From an uncultured Saprospiraceae bacterium (GTDB lineage: Bacteria; Bacteroidota; Bacteroidia; Chitinophagales; Saprospiraceae): DNA of 5,230 nucleotides. Position 1 is the stretch's first letter. Every line of letters starts with the position of its first letter. Of this stretch, positions 1 to 5,230 are shown piece after piece. The notes below the pieces were generated by a model. The model made no database searches. It had not been told where the DNA came from and saw nothing but the letters and a program-made list of their open reading frames with translations. Where the stretch lies: the NCBI GenBank assembly GCA_937959375.1, contig CALGLS010000195.1, positions 1-5,230 of the forward strand, in the 5' to 3' direction. A program made the position numbers and the translations under genes.

Positions 1-53
1 CTTTGGATACTGCTACTGATTCAGCTACTAAGAAGATGATCATTGTTGACTAA
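1..53 (+). CDS. C-terminal end of an unidentified plus-strand protein (partial)
   Basis: The third forward frame is open from the left edge to a TAA at 51-53 and reads LDTATDSATKKMIIVD. Sixteen residues are too few to name a family. A gene ending here is supported by a strong plus-oriented intrinsic terminator about 80 nt downstream. An 8-bp inverted repeat with one G-T pair (43-50/56-63) straddles the stop codon but has no T-run. The opposite strand is also open here, from an ATG at 43-41 leftward off the window, so a minus-strand gene starting here cannot be excluded; the direction of the terminator makes the plus reading more likely. Confidence 0.45.
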   Translation, partial: LDTATDSATKKMIIVD

Positions 54-131
54 TCGTCAATAAATGAACGGACAATAAAGTAGCTCAAAATCCGAAATTA
101 AAGATATGCTTTGAAATCGGTTTTTGGGATG

Positions 132-168
132 GCCTCTTCCTTGCTTCGGCTTGGAGGGGGCTTTTTTA
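132..168 (+). terminator. Rho-independent terminator with UUCG loop
   Basis: The arms GCCTCTTCC (132-140) and GGAGGGGGC (153-161) pair over nine positions, two of them G-U. The apical part, GCTTCGGC, closes a UUCG tetraloop with two more G-C pairs after U-U mismatches. TTTTTT follows directly at 162-167. The T-run on the plus strand makes this a terminator for the gene ending at 53. Confidence 0.85.
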
Positions 169-264
169 TTGTGGTAAGTGTTGGGATTATTTTGCTTAAC
201 TATGTTAAAGTGTGTGTAAAAAAAATGCTACTTAATTGAACATGTAGAGTAATAACTTCTTTAC

Positions 265-301
265 AAAAAAAAATACCCTGCCAATTGACAGAGTATTTTT
301 T
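265..301 (-). terminator. Bidirectional intrinsic terminator, downstream of the lipoprotein gene
   Basis: AAAAAATAC (268-276) pairs with GTATTTTTT (293-301). After one C-A mismatch the stem continues as CTG (278-280)/CAG (289-291) around an 8-nt loop. On the minus strand the hairpin runs into nine T residues (complement of 265-273), about 67 nt past the stop of the lipoprotein gene. On the plus strand six T residues (296-301) follow, so it can also stop read-through from the left. Confidence 0.8.
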
Positions 302-367
302 AAACAACGTTTTAATTAAGATCTTCAAATATATTGAATTTGCGATCAGACTAATTGACCTTAATTT

Positions 368-3300
368 TTATTTCATTTGAGCTGCTTTATCATCGTATTC
401 AAAGAATTGCATTGGACCATTATTTACAGCTACAGCTAAGATTGCTTTGCCGTCTTTTTGTTTAATCCAATTAATATCTTTTACATTTTCTTGTGTGAAA
501 AAACCGCTATCTCCTGCTTTTAATGCATCAAATTTTCCTTTACCATCTCCTAGCATAACCAGACCCGTTCCAGCATCATATCTTGGTGTCTCTACTTCTG
601 TATTATACATGTTACCAGCTGTGATAAGATCGAGGTTCCCATCTTTGTTTACATCTTTTACAATGATGCCATTAATAGGAGCCATTTGAGCAATCGCAGG
701 TAGTGCTTGAGCGGTATAGGTTCCATCACCATTGTTAATTAAAACCTTAGATTCAAAATCTGTTACCTGAAGATGGAGCGATTTATTTAATTTATCTTTT
801 CCTAAAATGTCTTCAATATCTGCGCTAGCAAATTCTTTGTACGTTGGGAATTTATCTTTTATAAAAGGCATTTGTTCTGAAGAACATTGACGACCACGAG
901 CAGGTACTAATTTACCATTGTATTCTTTACTCAATACAATATCACAAGAACCATTTTTATCAAAGTCATCAGAGAAAACATTGAACGGTTTTTTCTTACT
1001 TGCTGAGAACTTGGAATTGGTTCCTAAGTTTCCACAAATCAAATCAAGGTCACCATCATTGTCCACATCAGCAGTAGTAATGCTGTACCACCAACCCTTT
1101 AAATTATCTGTGCCCATTGCCTCTGATACATTGGTGAATTTACCGCCATCATTTTTGTAAAAACTAATTGGCATCCATTCTCCAACGACTACCAAATCCA
1201 TTTGTTTGTCATTGTTGAAGTCAGTCCATTCAAAGTCAGTAACCAATCCCGGTTGCATTAAATCAGGAGCAACTTCCGCCGTGACATCTTTGTATTTAAA
1301 TTTGTCAAATTCAAGAATGTAAGATCTAGATGCATAAGGATATTTTCCTGGAACACCACGACCACCTACAAATAAATCCATGTCACCATCGTTGTCGTAG
1401 TCAGCTGCCTTGACGACTGAACCACTTGCAAATATTTCGGGTAAACCTTGTTTTAATTTTTGAAATTTTCCTTGTCCAACATTAATGTATAGACGGTCTA
1501 ATAGCTCAGGTGCATCAGTTGCAAATTCTCCACCCCCTCCGCTGACTACGTAAAGGTCTAAGTCGCCATCTCCATCAGCATCATAAAACAATGAGCCGAT
1601 ATCTTCTGAGTTTTTATCAAGCGCCCATACTTGGTTTTCGGCGGTATAAGAAAAAGTGCCATTTTGTTGTTGTAGGTAAAGTAAGCCAGATTGACCAGCT
1701 GCTCCACCAATAAAAAAGTCGTCTAGACCATCAGCGTTAACATCTGCAACACTTATGTGAGGTCCTTGAGTAGATTGCTTTTGAGGAAGTAAAATTTCTT
1801 TTTCAAAATCATCATATGTATTCTCTGTGTGAACAAATTCAACACCGAGGGCCGCTGCATCTTTTTTAGTGATAAAGTTGTTCGTTTTTTTATTGTTATT
1901 AGTAGCAATGCTTTTTGTTGCATCGTATACGACTGTAAGTTGTTGGTTGGTTGCAACATCATTTAATATTTGTGTTTTGCCATTCGCCCACTTAATTTCT
2001 ACCTTGTCAATTTTAGTATACTTACCCATTCCAAAATGAAGGATGTCTTCAACGGCTGATTGATAACCTCTAGTGTTCATTAATTCTTGCACTTGGATTT
2101 TATCGTCGTAGTGAATGGTTACTTGGCTGGTTGCGATAGGCATTTTTGTATCAGCTCCTTTTAGCTTTACTCGGAAGTAATTGTTGTCACGTTTTGAGTC
2201 TGCGTTGTTTTTGTAAATGAAAGCCTCCATAGCTACATTGTTAACAACGAGATCCAGGTCACCATCTAAATCGAGGTCGGCATAGGCCGCGCCATTTGAA
2301 AAAGAAGGTTGAGCAGTGCCCCATTCTTCTTCTACGGGTATGAATTTTAGGTTGCCATCATTGCGGTACATTCTGTTCGGTAATTTGATTGTTGGCATCA
2401 TGTCATAAAACTTTTGCCTTTGATCAAAAGGAACAGTACCTCCATTTGCTTCTCTAGATTTTTCCATTGCGATTCTAAAATCATTGTCACGCGCATATCT
2501 TCGAAAACCATTAGAAACAAAAAAGTCTTTGTGACCATCATTATCAAAATCGGCTAGCAATGAAGCCCAGCTCCAATCGGTACGAGAGACACCAGCCATG
2601 TTTGCAATGTTACTAAATGTTCCATTCCCATTGTTGATTTGCAATGCGTTGAACATGTATTGGTAGTGGTAGTTTCTAGTGTTGATGTAATACCAAAAAG
2701 TTGGAATATCCATTGATGCCATCAAAGTTTTATCACGAATATGGTCATCTGCAGCCATGTCTACTACGGCAATATCTTTTAATCCGTCATTGTTCATGTC
2801 TGCAATGTCAACCCCCATACTGTAAAATGAAATTTGTTTTGTTAGGTCTTTTACTTGGTCCGTAAAAGTTCCGTCTCCATTGTTGATATAAACGAAATCA
2901 GGAACGGAGTAATCGTTGGCAACATATACGTCTGGCCATCCGTCATCGTTGATGTCGCTCACTGCGAGTCCGAGGCCAAATCCCCAATTGAGTACACCTG
3001 CGGCTTCAGTTACGTTTGTAAATTTCCCATTATCATTTCGGTAAAGCTGTGAGCTGGCTTGTTCGAGATTTTTTTTAATTTTTAGATCTTTGAAAATTTT
3101 ATCGTGGGTGACTAAAGTGTATTTTGATTCGTTGAGTATGAAGCAATCGAGATCGCCATCTTTATCGTAATCAAAAAAGGCAGATTGCGTACCAATGTTT
3201 TCATCTGCCAATCCGTATGCTTCAGCACTTTCGGTAAAAGTAAGATCTCCGTTATTGATTAGTAATAGATTTTTCTTGTCAGACCATGGAGTGAATTTCG

Positions 3301-3745
3301 ATCCACCCTGTGTGAGATAGATGTCTAAATTGCCATCACCATTTACATCCGCCATGGTGACACCGTTGCCCCATTTCTTTCCTTGGTTGACGCCAGCCTT
3401 TTCACTAATGTCTTCAAACTTCATGTTTCCTTTGTTGAGGTAAAGTTTGTTGTTTACTTCATTTCCTGAAAAGAAAATATCTGGAAGATCGTCGTTGTTG
3501 ATATCTCCTATGGCAACGCCAGCTCCGTTGAAGTAATAATCAAAGGATAGAATGTTTTTATTTTCGTCAGTAACATCCTCATTTAAATCATTGCGGAAGT
3601 CGATACCAGTAGAGGAAGAGGGTAGGAGTGTAAATAGCTCACCTGTTTTTGACTTGTTCTCTGTGCTGCCATCATTAGTAGCCTTATCTTGATTACATGA
3701 TAATATACAGAGTAAAAAAAGTGGAATGAAAAATAATCTATTCAT
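368..3745 (-). CDS. FG-GAP/VCBS repeat lipoprotein with central ASPIC/UnbV domain (CRTAC1-like)
   Basis: This is a complete 1125-residue protein. Residues 1-17 form a lipoprotein signal peptide: a short N-Arg start, a hydrophobic core and a lipobox I-L-S-C with Cys17, so it should be lipid-anchored in the outer membrane. DxDxDG-type calcium loops begin near residues 81, 133, 192, 264, 316, 399 and 490, then 668, 722, 782, 842 (degenerate, DFNNDKQMD), 893, 927 (degenerate, DFDKNGSCD) and 1031. Between the two sets, residues about 535-605 match ASPIC/UnbV, with a GYQSAVEDILHFGMG core and the later WANGK and NQQLTV segments. FG-GAP/VCBS repeats fold as beta-propellers, so two propellers flanking UnbV is my inference. 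The length is usual for the Bacteroidota members of this family. Their biochemical role is unknown to me; they are often seen beside SusC/SusD-like genes, so binding of a surface glycan or protein is plausible but unproven. The ATG at 3745 is the only start that keeps the signal peptide. Upstream is A-rich (GAAAGAAACAAC), without Shine-Dalgarno. It appears monocistronic, with its own terminator at 265-301. Confidence 0.93.
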   Translation of the reverse strand: MNRLFFIPLFLLCILSCNQDKATNDGSTENKSKTGELFTLLPSSSTGIDFRNDLNEDVTDENKNILSFDYYFNGAGVAIGDINNDDLPDIFFSGNEVNNKLYLNKGNMKFEDISEKAGVNQGKKWGNGVTMADVNGDGNLDIYLTQGGSKFTPWSDKKNLLLINNGDLTFTESAEAYGLADENIGTQSAFFDYDKDGDLDCFILNESKYTLVTHDKIFKDLKIKKNLEQASSQLYRNDNGKFTNVTEAAGVLNWGFGLGLAVSDINDDGWPDVYVANDYSVPDFVYINNGDGTFTDQVKDLTKQISFYSMGVDIADMNNDGLKDIAVVDMAADDHIRDKTLMASMDIPTFWYYINTRNYHYQYMFNALQINNGNGTFSNIANMAGVSRTDWSWASLLADFDNDGHKDFFVSNGFRRYARDNDFRIAMEKSREANGGTVPFDQRQKFYDMMPTIKLPNRMYRNDGNLKFIPVEEEWGTAQPSFSNGAAYADLDLDGDLDLVVNNVAMEAFIYKNNADSKRDNNYFRVKLKGADTKMPIATSQVTIHYDDKIQVQELMNTRGYQSAVEDILHFGMGKYTKIDKVEIKWANGKTQILNDVATNQQLTVVYDATKSIATNNNKKTNNFITKKDAAALGVEFVHTENTYDDFEKEILLPQKQSTQGPHISVADVNADGLDDFFIGGAAGQSGLLYLQQQNGTFSYTAENQVWALDKNSEDIGSLFYDADGDGDLDLYVVSGGGGEFATDAPELLDRLYINVGQGKFQKLKQGLPEIFASGSVVKAADYDNDGDMDLFVGGRGVPGKYPYASRSYILEFDKFKYKDVTAEVAPDLMQPGLVTDFEWTDFNNDKQMDLVVVGEWMPISFYKNDGGKFTNVSEAMGTDNLKGWWYSITTADVDNDGDLDLICGNLGTNSKFSASKKKPFNVFSDDFDKNGSCDIVLSKEYNGKLVPARGRQCSSEQMPFIKDKFPTYKEFASADIEDILGKDKLNKSLHLQVTDFESKVLINNGDGTYTAQALPAIAQMAPINGIIVKDVNKDGNLDLITAGNMYNTEVETPRYDAGTGLVMLGDGKGKFDALKAGDSGFFTQENVKDINWIKQKDGKAILAVAVNNGPMQFFEYDDKAAQMK

Positions 3746-3826
3746 GTTGTTTCTTTCAATTTTTAGAATAATTTGGTTCGGATCACAAATAACGACAAAC
3801 TAACATTGATAAATATATTATGTGTT

Positions 3827-3849
3827 AGCTTTCTAGGAACTAGAAAGCT
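3827..3849. repeat. Perfect 10-bp inverted repeat, 3-nt spacer
   Basis: AGCTTTCTAG (3827-3836) and CTAGAAAGCT (3840-3849) are exact reverse complements around GAA. The centre is about 93 bp upstream of the lipoprotein ATG. There is no T-run on either side, so it is not a standard terminator. It could be an operator for a dimeric regulator or a hairpin in the lipoprotein mRNA leader. Confidence 0.75.
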
Positions 3850-3895
3850 GCTGTTATATCGTGAACTGAAAACATTTGAAGTTATATTTTTATAG

Positions 3896-4044
3896 CTATC
3901 ATACTTAATTATTATCTAATACCAAAAGTGAACCACTTTTTATAATAGAAGCATTGTTTTAGAACCTATAATCTGATGGAAGCAGAACTAGCGTGCGCTA
4001 CTTGGAATAGTTTGCAGCTAAACGTTTGATAATTAAGTAGATAG
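3896..4044. repeat. Compound palindromic element with 15-bp imperfect terminal inverted repeats
   Basis: The ends CTATCATACTTAATTAT (3896-3912) and ATAATTAAGTAGATAG (4029-4044) pair over 15 positions: 11 contiguous, then 4 more past a small internal loop. Inside lie two hairpins: AAAAGTG/CACTTTT around AAC (3924-3940, perfect 7 bp), and GCAGAACTA (3982-3990)/TAGTTTGC (4008-4015), 8 bp with one bulged G. Together they would fold as a closing stem with two side hairpins. The shape fits either a short palindromic mobile element (MITE- or REP-like) or a structured RNA. I see no clear target-site duplication, and none of the folds has been computed. Confidence 0.5.
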
Positions 4045-4049
4045 AATAT

Positions 4050-4082
4050 TGTTTTAGCCTTTTTTGATCATTAGCTAAAACA
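4050..4082. repeat. 9-bp inverted repeat with T-rich loop
   Basis: TGTTTTAGC (4050-4058) and GCTAAAACA (4074-4082) are perfect complements around a 15-nt spacer that holds six T residues (4060-4065). It begins six bases after the 3896-4044 element and may belong to the same structured block. There is no T-run after the 3' arm, so I do not call it a terminator. Confidence 0.55.
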
Positions 4083-4224
4083 GAAATTAAGGTTTGGACT
4101 GTCGTAGTTCTAAAATTGTCGCTAAATTATATAAAAGCAAGGGAACATTTATAAGATATTGGAGTAATATAATAGGCACAGAAAAAAAACATTACAAATT
4201 AAATTAAAAGTTAATGTTTAGTTG

Positions 4225-4253
4225 TTGCATTGTATTAATAATGTATACCTTTG
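4225..4253 (+). promoter_or_regulatory. Consensus Bacteroidota promoter P1 (TTG-N18-TACCTTTG)
   Basis: The TACCTTTG at 4246-4253 matches the -7 box TAnnTTTG fully, and TTG at 4225-4227 (a second TTG lies at 4222-4224) sits 18 nt upstream, within the 17-23 nt spacing known for the primary sigma factor of Flavobacterium and Bacteroides. Transcription would start near 4258-4260 and run right. The next clear gene start is about 730 nt away. Confidence 0.6.
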
Positions 4254-4273
4254 CAATAGCTTAGAAACAAAAT

Positions 4274-4296
4274 CTAAATTATTTCTTAAAATTTAG
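4274..4296. repeat. 7-bp inverted repeat between the two tandem promoters
   Basis: CTAAATT (4274-4280) and AATTTAG (4290-4296) are perfect complements with a 9-nt loop. The element lies in the early transcript of P1 and abuts the -33 element of P2, so it could be a binding site or an early leader hairpin. It is short and AT-rich, so chance is a real possibility. Confidence 0.35.
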
Positions 4297-4326
4297 TTTG
4301 TAAAAGATGGAAATATATTATATTTG
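4297..4326 (+). promoter_or_regulatory. Consensus Bacteroidota promoter P2 (TTTG-N18-TATATTTG)
   Basis: TATATTTG at 4319-4326 is a full match to TAnnTTTG, and TTTG at 4297-4300 lies exactly 18 nt upstream. This reproduces the same geometry as P1, 73 bp further on, which strengthens both calls in a background where TTTG alone would be common. Predicted start is near 4331-4333. Confidence 0.55.
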
Positions 4327-4450
4327 TGTCTATTCTTAGCAGAATTCGTATTATTACCATGAACATTATCTAACTTTTAAAGCAACAAATACCTAAAATA
4401 AGAAGTGTAAAACAACCCGATTTCTTCTTATTTATATTCCCACAAACCTA

Positions 4451-4491
4451 CCTAACATATCCCTTAACCGACCTTTACATCCCTCTAACCG
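4451..4491 (+). repeat. Imperfect pyrimidine-rich tandem repeat, about 21-bp period
   Basis: CCTAACATATCCCTTAACCG (4451-4470) and CCTTTACATCCCTCTAACCG (4472-4491) share the pattern CCT..ACAT..CCCT..TAACCG once small gaps are allowed. The block is almost free of G on the plus strand and is markedly C-rich compared with its surroundings. A two-turn spacing would suit paired protein-binding sites, or the stretch may be an unstructured leader segment. Confidence 0.35.
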
Positions 4492-4500
4492 TTTAGATTA

Positions 4501-4517
4501 GTAACGTTATGCGTTAC
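4501..4517. repeat. 6-bp inverted repeat GTAACG/CGTTAC
   Basis: GTAACG (4501-4506) and CGTTAC (4512-4517) are perfect complements around TTATG. The ATG of a 21-codon frame (4509-4574) falls in the loop, so a hairpin here would occlude that start. Confidence 0.4.
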
Positions 4518-4796
4518 AATAAATCCTACATGTATAATACATCCGTGATTCGTCGTGGTATGTACTTGCTATAGGTATCCTTTACAAATTATATATAGTC
4601 CTCAATATTCGTAATAAATTGAACTTGAATAAATAATTCAATATATACTATTGTATAACGCAAAAAATTACATGAATAGGGCAAGTTGTATAGCTTTTCA
4701 CTTGAGCAATTCGACTTAAAACAACAAACGGATATTGATTACTATCACGTCTTATTGTAACCCAATAAAACATTAGATAGAATCGGTTGAATTTTA

Positions 4797-4838
4797 CTCT
4801 ACAGAACTTAATTTGTTCTGTCAGAGCACTGGTTTTTT
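4797..4838 (+). terminator. Terminator-like hairpin inside the presumed leader
   Basis: CTCT-ACAGAAC (4797-4807) pairs with GTTCTGT (4815-4821) and AGAG (4823-4826), giving 11 pairs with one bulged C and a 7-nt loop. Six T residues follow at 4833-4838. The 6-nt gap between stem and T-run is longer than in an ideal intrinsic terminator. It could end a non-coding transcript from P1/P2 or act as an attenuator 149 nt before the secreted-protein start. Confidence 0.45.
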
Positions 4839-4885
4839 ATGCCGTTTACCCTGCAACTGACAAGTGACCGATACTCTGGAACTAA

Positions 4886-4944
4886 TTGACAATCAAATTC
4901 TTATAAATCCTAAACACGTATTGTCAAGTTATTATAAATCCTAA
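4886..4944. repeat. Direct repeats TTATAAATCCTAA with inverted TTGACAAT/ATTGTCAA
   Basis: TTATAAATCCTAA occurs exactly at 4901-4913 and 4932-4944, 31 bp apart. Each copy is preceded by one arm of an inverted pair: TTGACAAT (4886-4893) and ATTGTCAA (4920-4927). The core ATAAATCCTA occurs a third time at 4519-4528. The two full copies end about 43 bp before the secreted-protein ATG, where a regulator or the promoter itself could sit. No complete TAnnTTTG box is present in this part. Confidence 0.6.
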
Positions 4945-4986
4945 CGTTCTTAACTTTATTTATTAACTTTTTAAATGTTTATTCTC

Positions 4987-5230
4987 ATGAAAAAAAGAAT
5001 TCAAACCTTGATGTTTATGACATTAATGGCATTTCTGTTTTCTGGATTAACAACTTTAAATGCTCAGTCTTTTACTACTGGCCCTGCTGAATATGGTGGT
5101 GTAAATGGTAAGACTCTTATCGACTATGTTGATAATGCTGAAGCACTTACTACAGTTGAATCAGAAATCACAACAAACTATCCGAACCTTAACCTTCCAC
5201 AGCCTACTACGCTAACAGCTGCTGAGACGT
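4987..5230 (+). CDS. Secreted protein of unknown function, N-terminal part
   Basis: An ATG at 4987 opens a frame that runs off the right edge after 81 full codons. Residues 1-27 form a standard Sec signal peptide: MKKR, then a hydrophobic Met/Leu/Phe-rich core, then a likely cleavage after the LNA of LNAQS. There is no cysteine, so it is not a lipoprotein. The mature part visible begins SFTTGPAEYGGVNG and is rich in Thr, Asn, Glu and Pro; I do not recognise a domain. An in-frame ATG at 4975 would add four residues (MFIL) and is preceded by a TAA; MKKR is the more usual signal-peptide start. There is no Shine-Dalgarno; the 5' region is T/A-rich with TTAACTTT repeated at 4950-4957 and 4963-4970. 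Large secreted Bacteroidota proteins, including type IX cargo, often start this way, but the C-terminus needed to tell is outside the window. Confidence 0.85.
   Translation, partial: MKKRIQTLMFMTLMAFLFSGLTTLNAQSFTTGPAEYGGVNGKTLIDYVDNAEALTTVESEITTNYPNLNLPQPTTLTAAET

Larger units (their letters stand above)
54..367. other. Intergenic gap between convergent genes
   Basis: This gap of just over 300 bases lies between the end of the left plus-strand frame and the stop of the minus-strand lipoprotein gene. It holds two intrinsic terminators (132-168 and 265-301), listed separately. The rest (54-131, 171-264 and 302-367) is AT-rich with no convincing frame, RNA gene or repeat. The arrangement is what one expects between two convergent transcription units. 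Confidence 0.7.
3746..4986. other. Long divergent intergenic region (1.24 kb), no convincing gene
   Basis: This AT-rich stretch separates the divergent starts of the lipoprotein gene and the secreted-protein gene. Stops are dense in every frame I read and the longest plausible frames are about 15-21 codons. It contains an unusual number of inverted repeats (3827-3849, 3896-4044, 4050-4082, 4274-4296, 4501-4517, 4797-4826), two rightward consensus promoters and short direct repeats near the right-hand gene. I found no consensus promoter for the minus-strand gene: the best candidate is TTAGTTTG (complement of 3796-3803), one mismatch from TAnnTTTG, without a -33 partner. I see no tRNA, rRNA or known riboswitch. 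Confidence 0.7.

Noticed and set aside
447..1160. Open frames of about 80 codons on the plus strand (447-689 and 918-1160)
   Set aside because: They lie antisense within the lipoprotein gene, whose repeated Asp-rich motifs leave the opposite strand open. The translations show no domain, and no promoter or start context supports them.
1753..1962. 69-codon minus-strand frame overlapping the lipoprotein gene
   Set aside because: It is an out-of-frame overlap within a clear, full-length family member, with low-complexity Lys/Leu-rich composition and no independent start signal.
2855..3052. 65-codon plus-strand frame within the lipoprotein gene
   Set aside because: It is the complement of propeller repeat coding sequence with no recognisable features of its own.
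368..3745. Repeated near-identical segments as a possible CRISPR array or DNA-level tandem repeat
   Set aside because: The recurring CCATC-type stretches are the reverse complement of codons for the DxDxDG loops. They vary in spacing (roughly 100-310 bp) and sequence, so the repeat is a protein one, not an array.
3946..4045. Possible tRNA-like cloverleaf in the stem-rich region
   Set aside because: No acceptor stem, no T-loop motif (GTTCRA) and no anticodon arm of proper size could be placed.
4839..4889. 16-codon plus-strand frame starting ATGCCG, in a locally more GC-rich patch
   Set aside because: It is too short, has no recognisable content, and ends before the direct repeats. I could not link it to a known gene remnant.
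4886..4907. TTGACA followed by TATAAA, resembling an E. coli-type promoter
   Set aside because: The spacer is only 10 nt, far too short for sigma-70, and Bacteroidota primary sigma factors use the TAnnTTTG motif instead.

Overview
The window looks like chromosomal DNA of a member of the Bacteroidota, most likely Flavobacteriia or a close relative. The evidence is the AT-rich composition, the absence of Shine-Dalgarno sequences at the visible starts, two matches to the flavobacterial/Bacteroides promoter consensus (TTG-N17-23-TAnnTTTG), and a large lipoprotein of the FG-GAP/VCBS + ASPIC/UnbV (CRTAC1-like) type, which is common in this phylum.

Layout. (1) Positions 1-53 hold what appears to be the last 16 codons of a plus-strand gene, followed by a GC-rich intrinsic terminator with a UUCG loop (132-168). 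(2) An A/T-flanked hairpin at 265-301 has T-runs on both strands and mainly serves as terminator of the convergent minus-strand gene. (3) Positions 368-3745 (minus) encode one complete 1125-residue outer-membrane-type lipoprotein. It carries about 14 calcium-binding D-x-D-x-D-G-x-x-D loops split seven and seven around a central UnbV domain, which suggests two beta-propellers joined by that domain. (4) Positions 3746-4986 are a 1.24-kb divergent intergenic region with no convincing gene but much structure: a perfect 10-bp inverted repeat close to the lipoprotein start, a 149-bp compound palindromic element, another hairpin, two tandem consensus promoters pointing right, an imperfect pyrimidine-rich tandem repeat, a terminator-like hairpin, and three copies of ATAAATCCTA. 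(5) From 4987 to the right edge is the start of a plus-strand gene for a secreted protein with a clear Sec signal peptide and no recognisable mature domain yet.

How they work together. The lipoprotein and the rightward secreted protein are divergently transcribed from the large intergenic region, so they could share control, but nothing in the sequence proves a functional link. The most notable feature is that the two good promoters lie 650-730 nt before the secreted-protein start. This implies either a very long structured leader or a separate non-coding transcript ending near 4838. The lipoprotein family is often found with SusC/SusD-like nutrient uptake genes in Bacteroidota; none is visible here.
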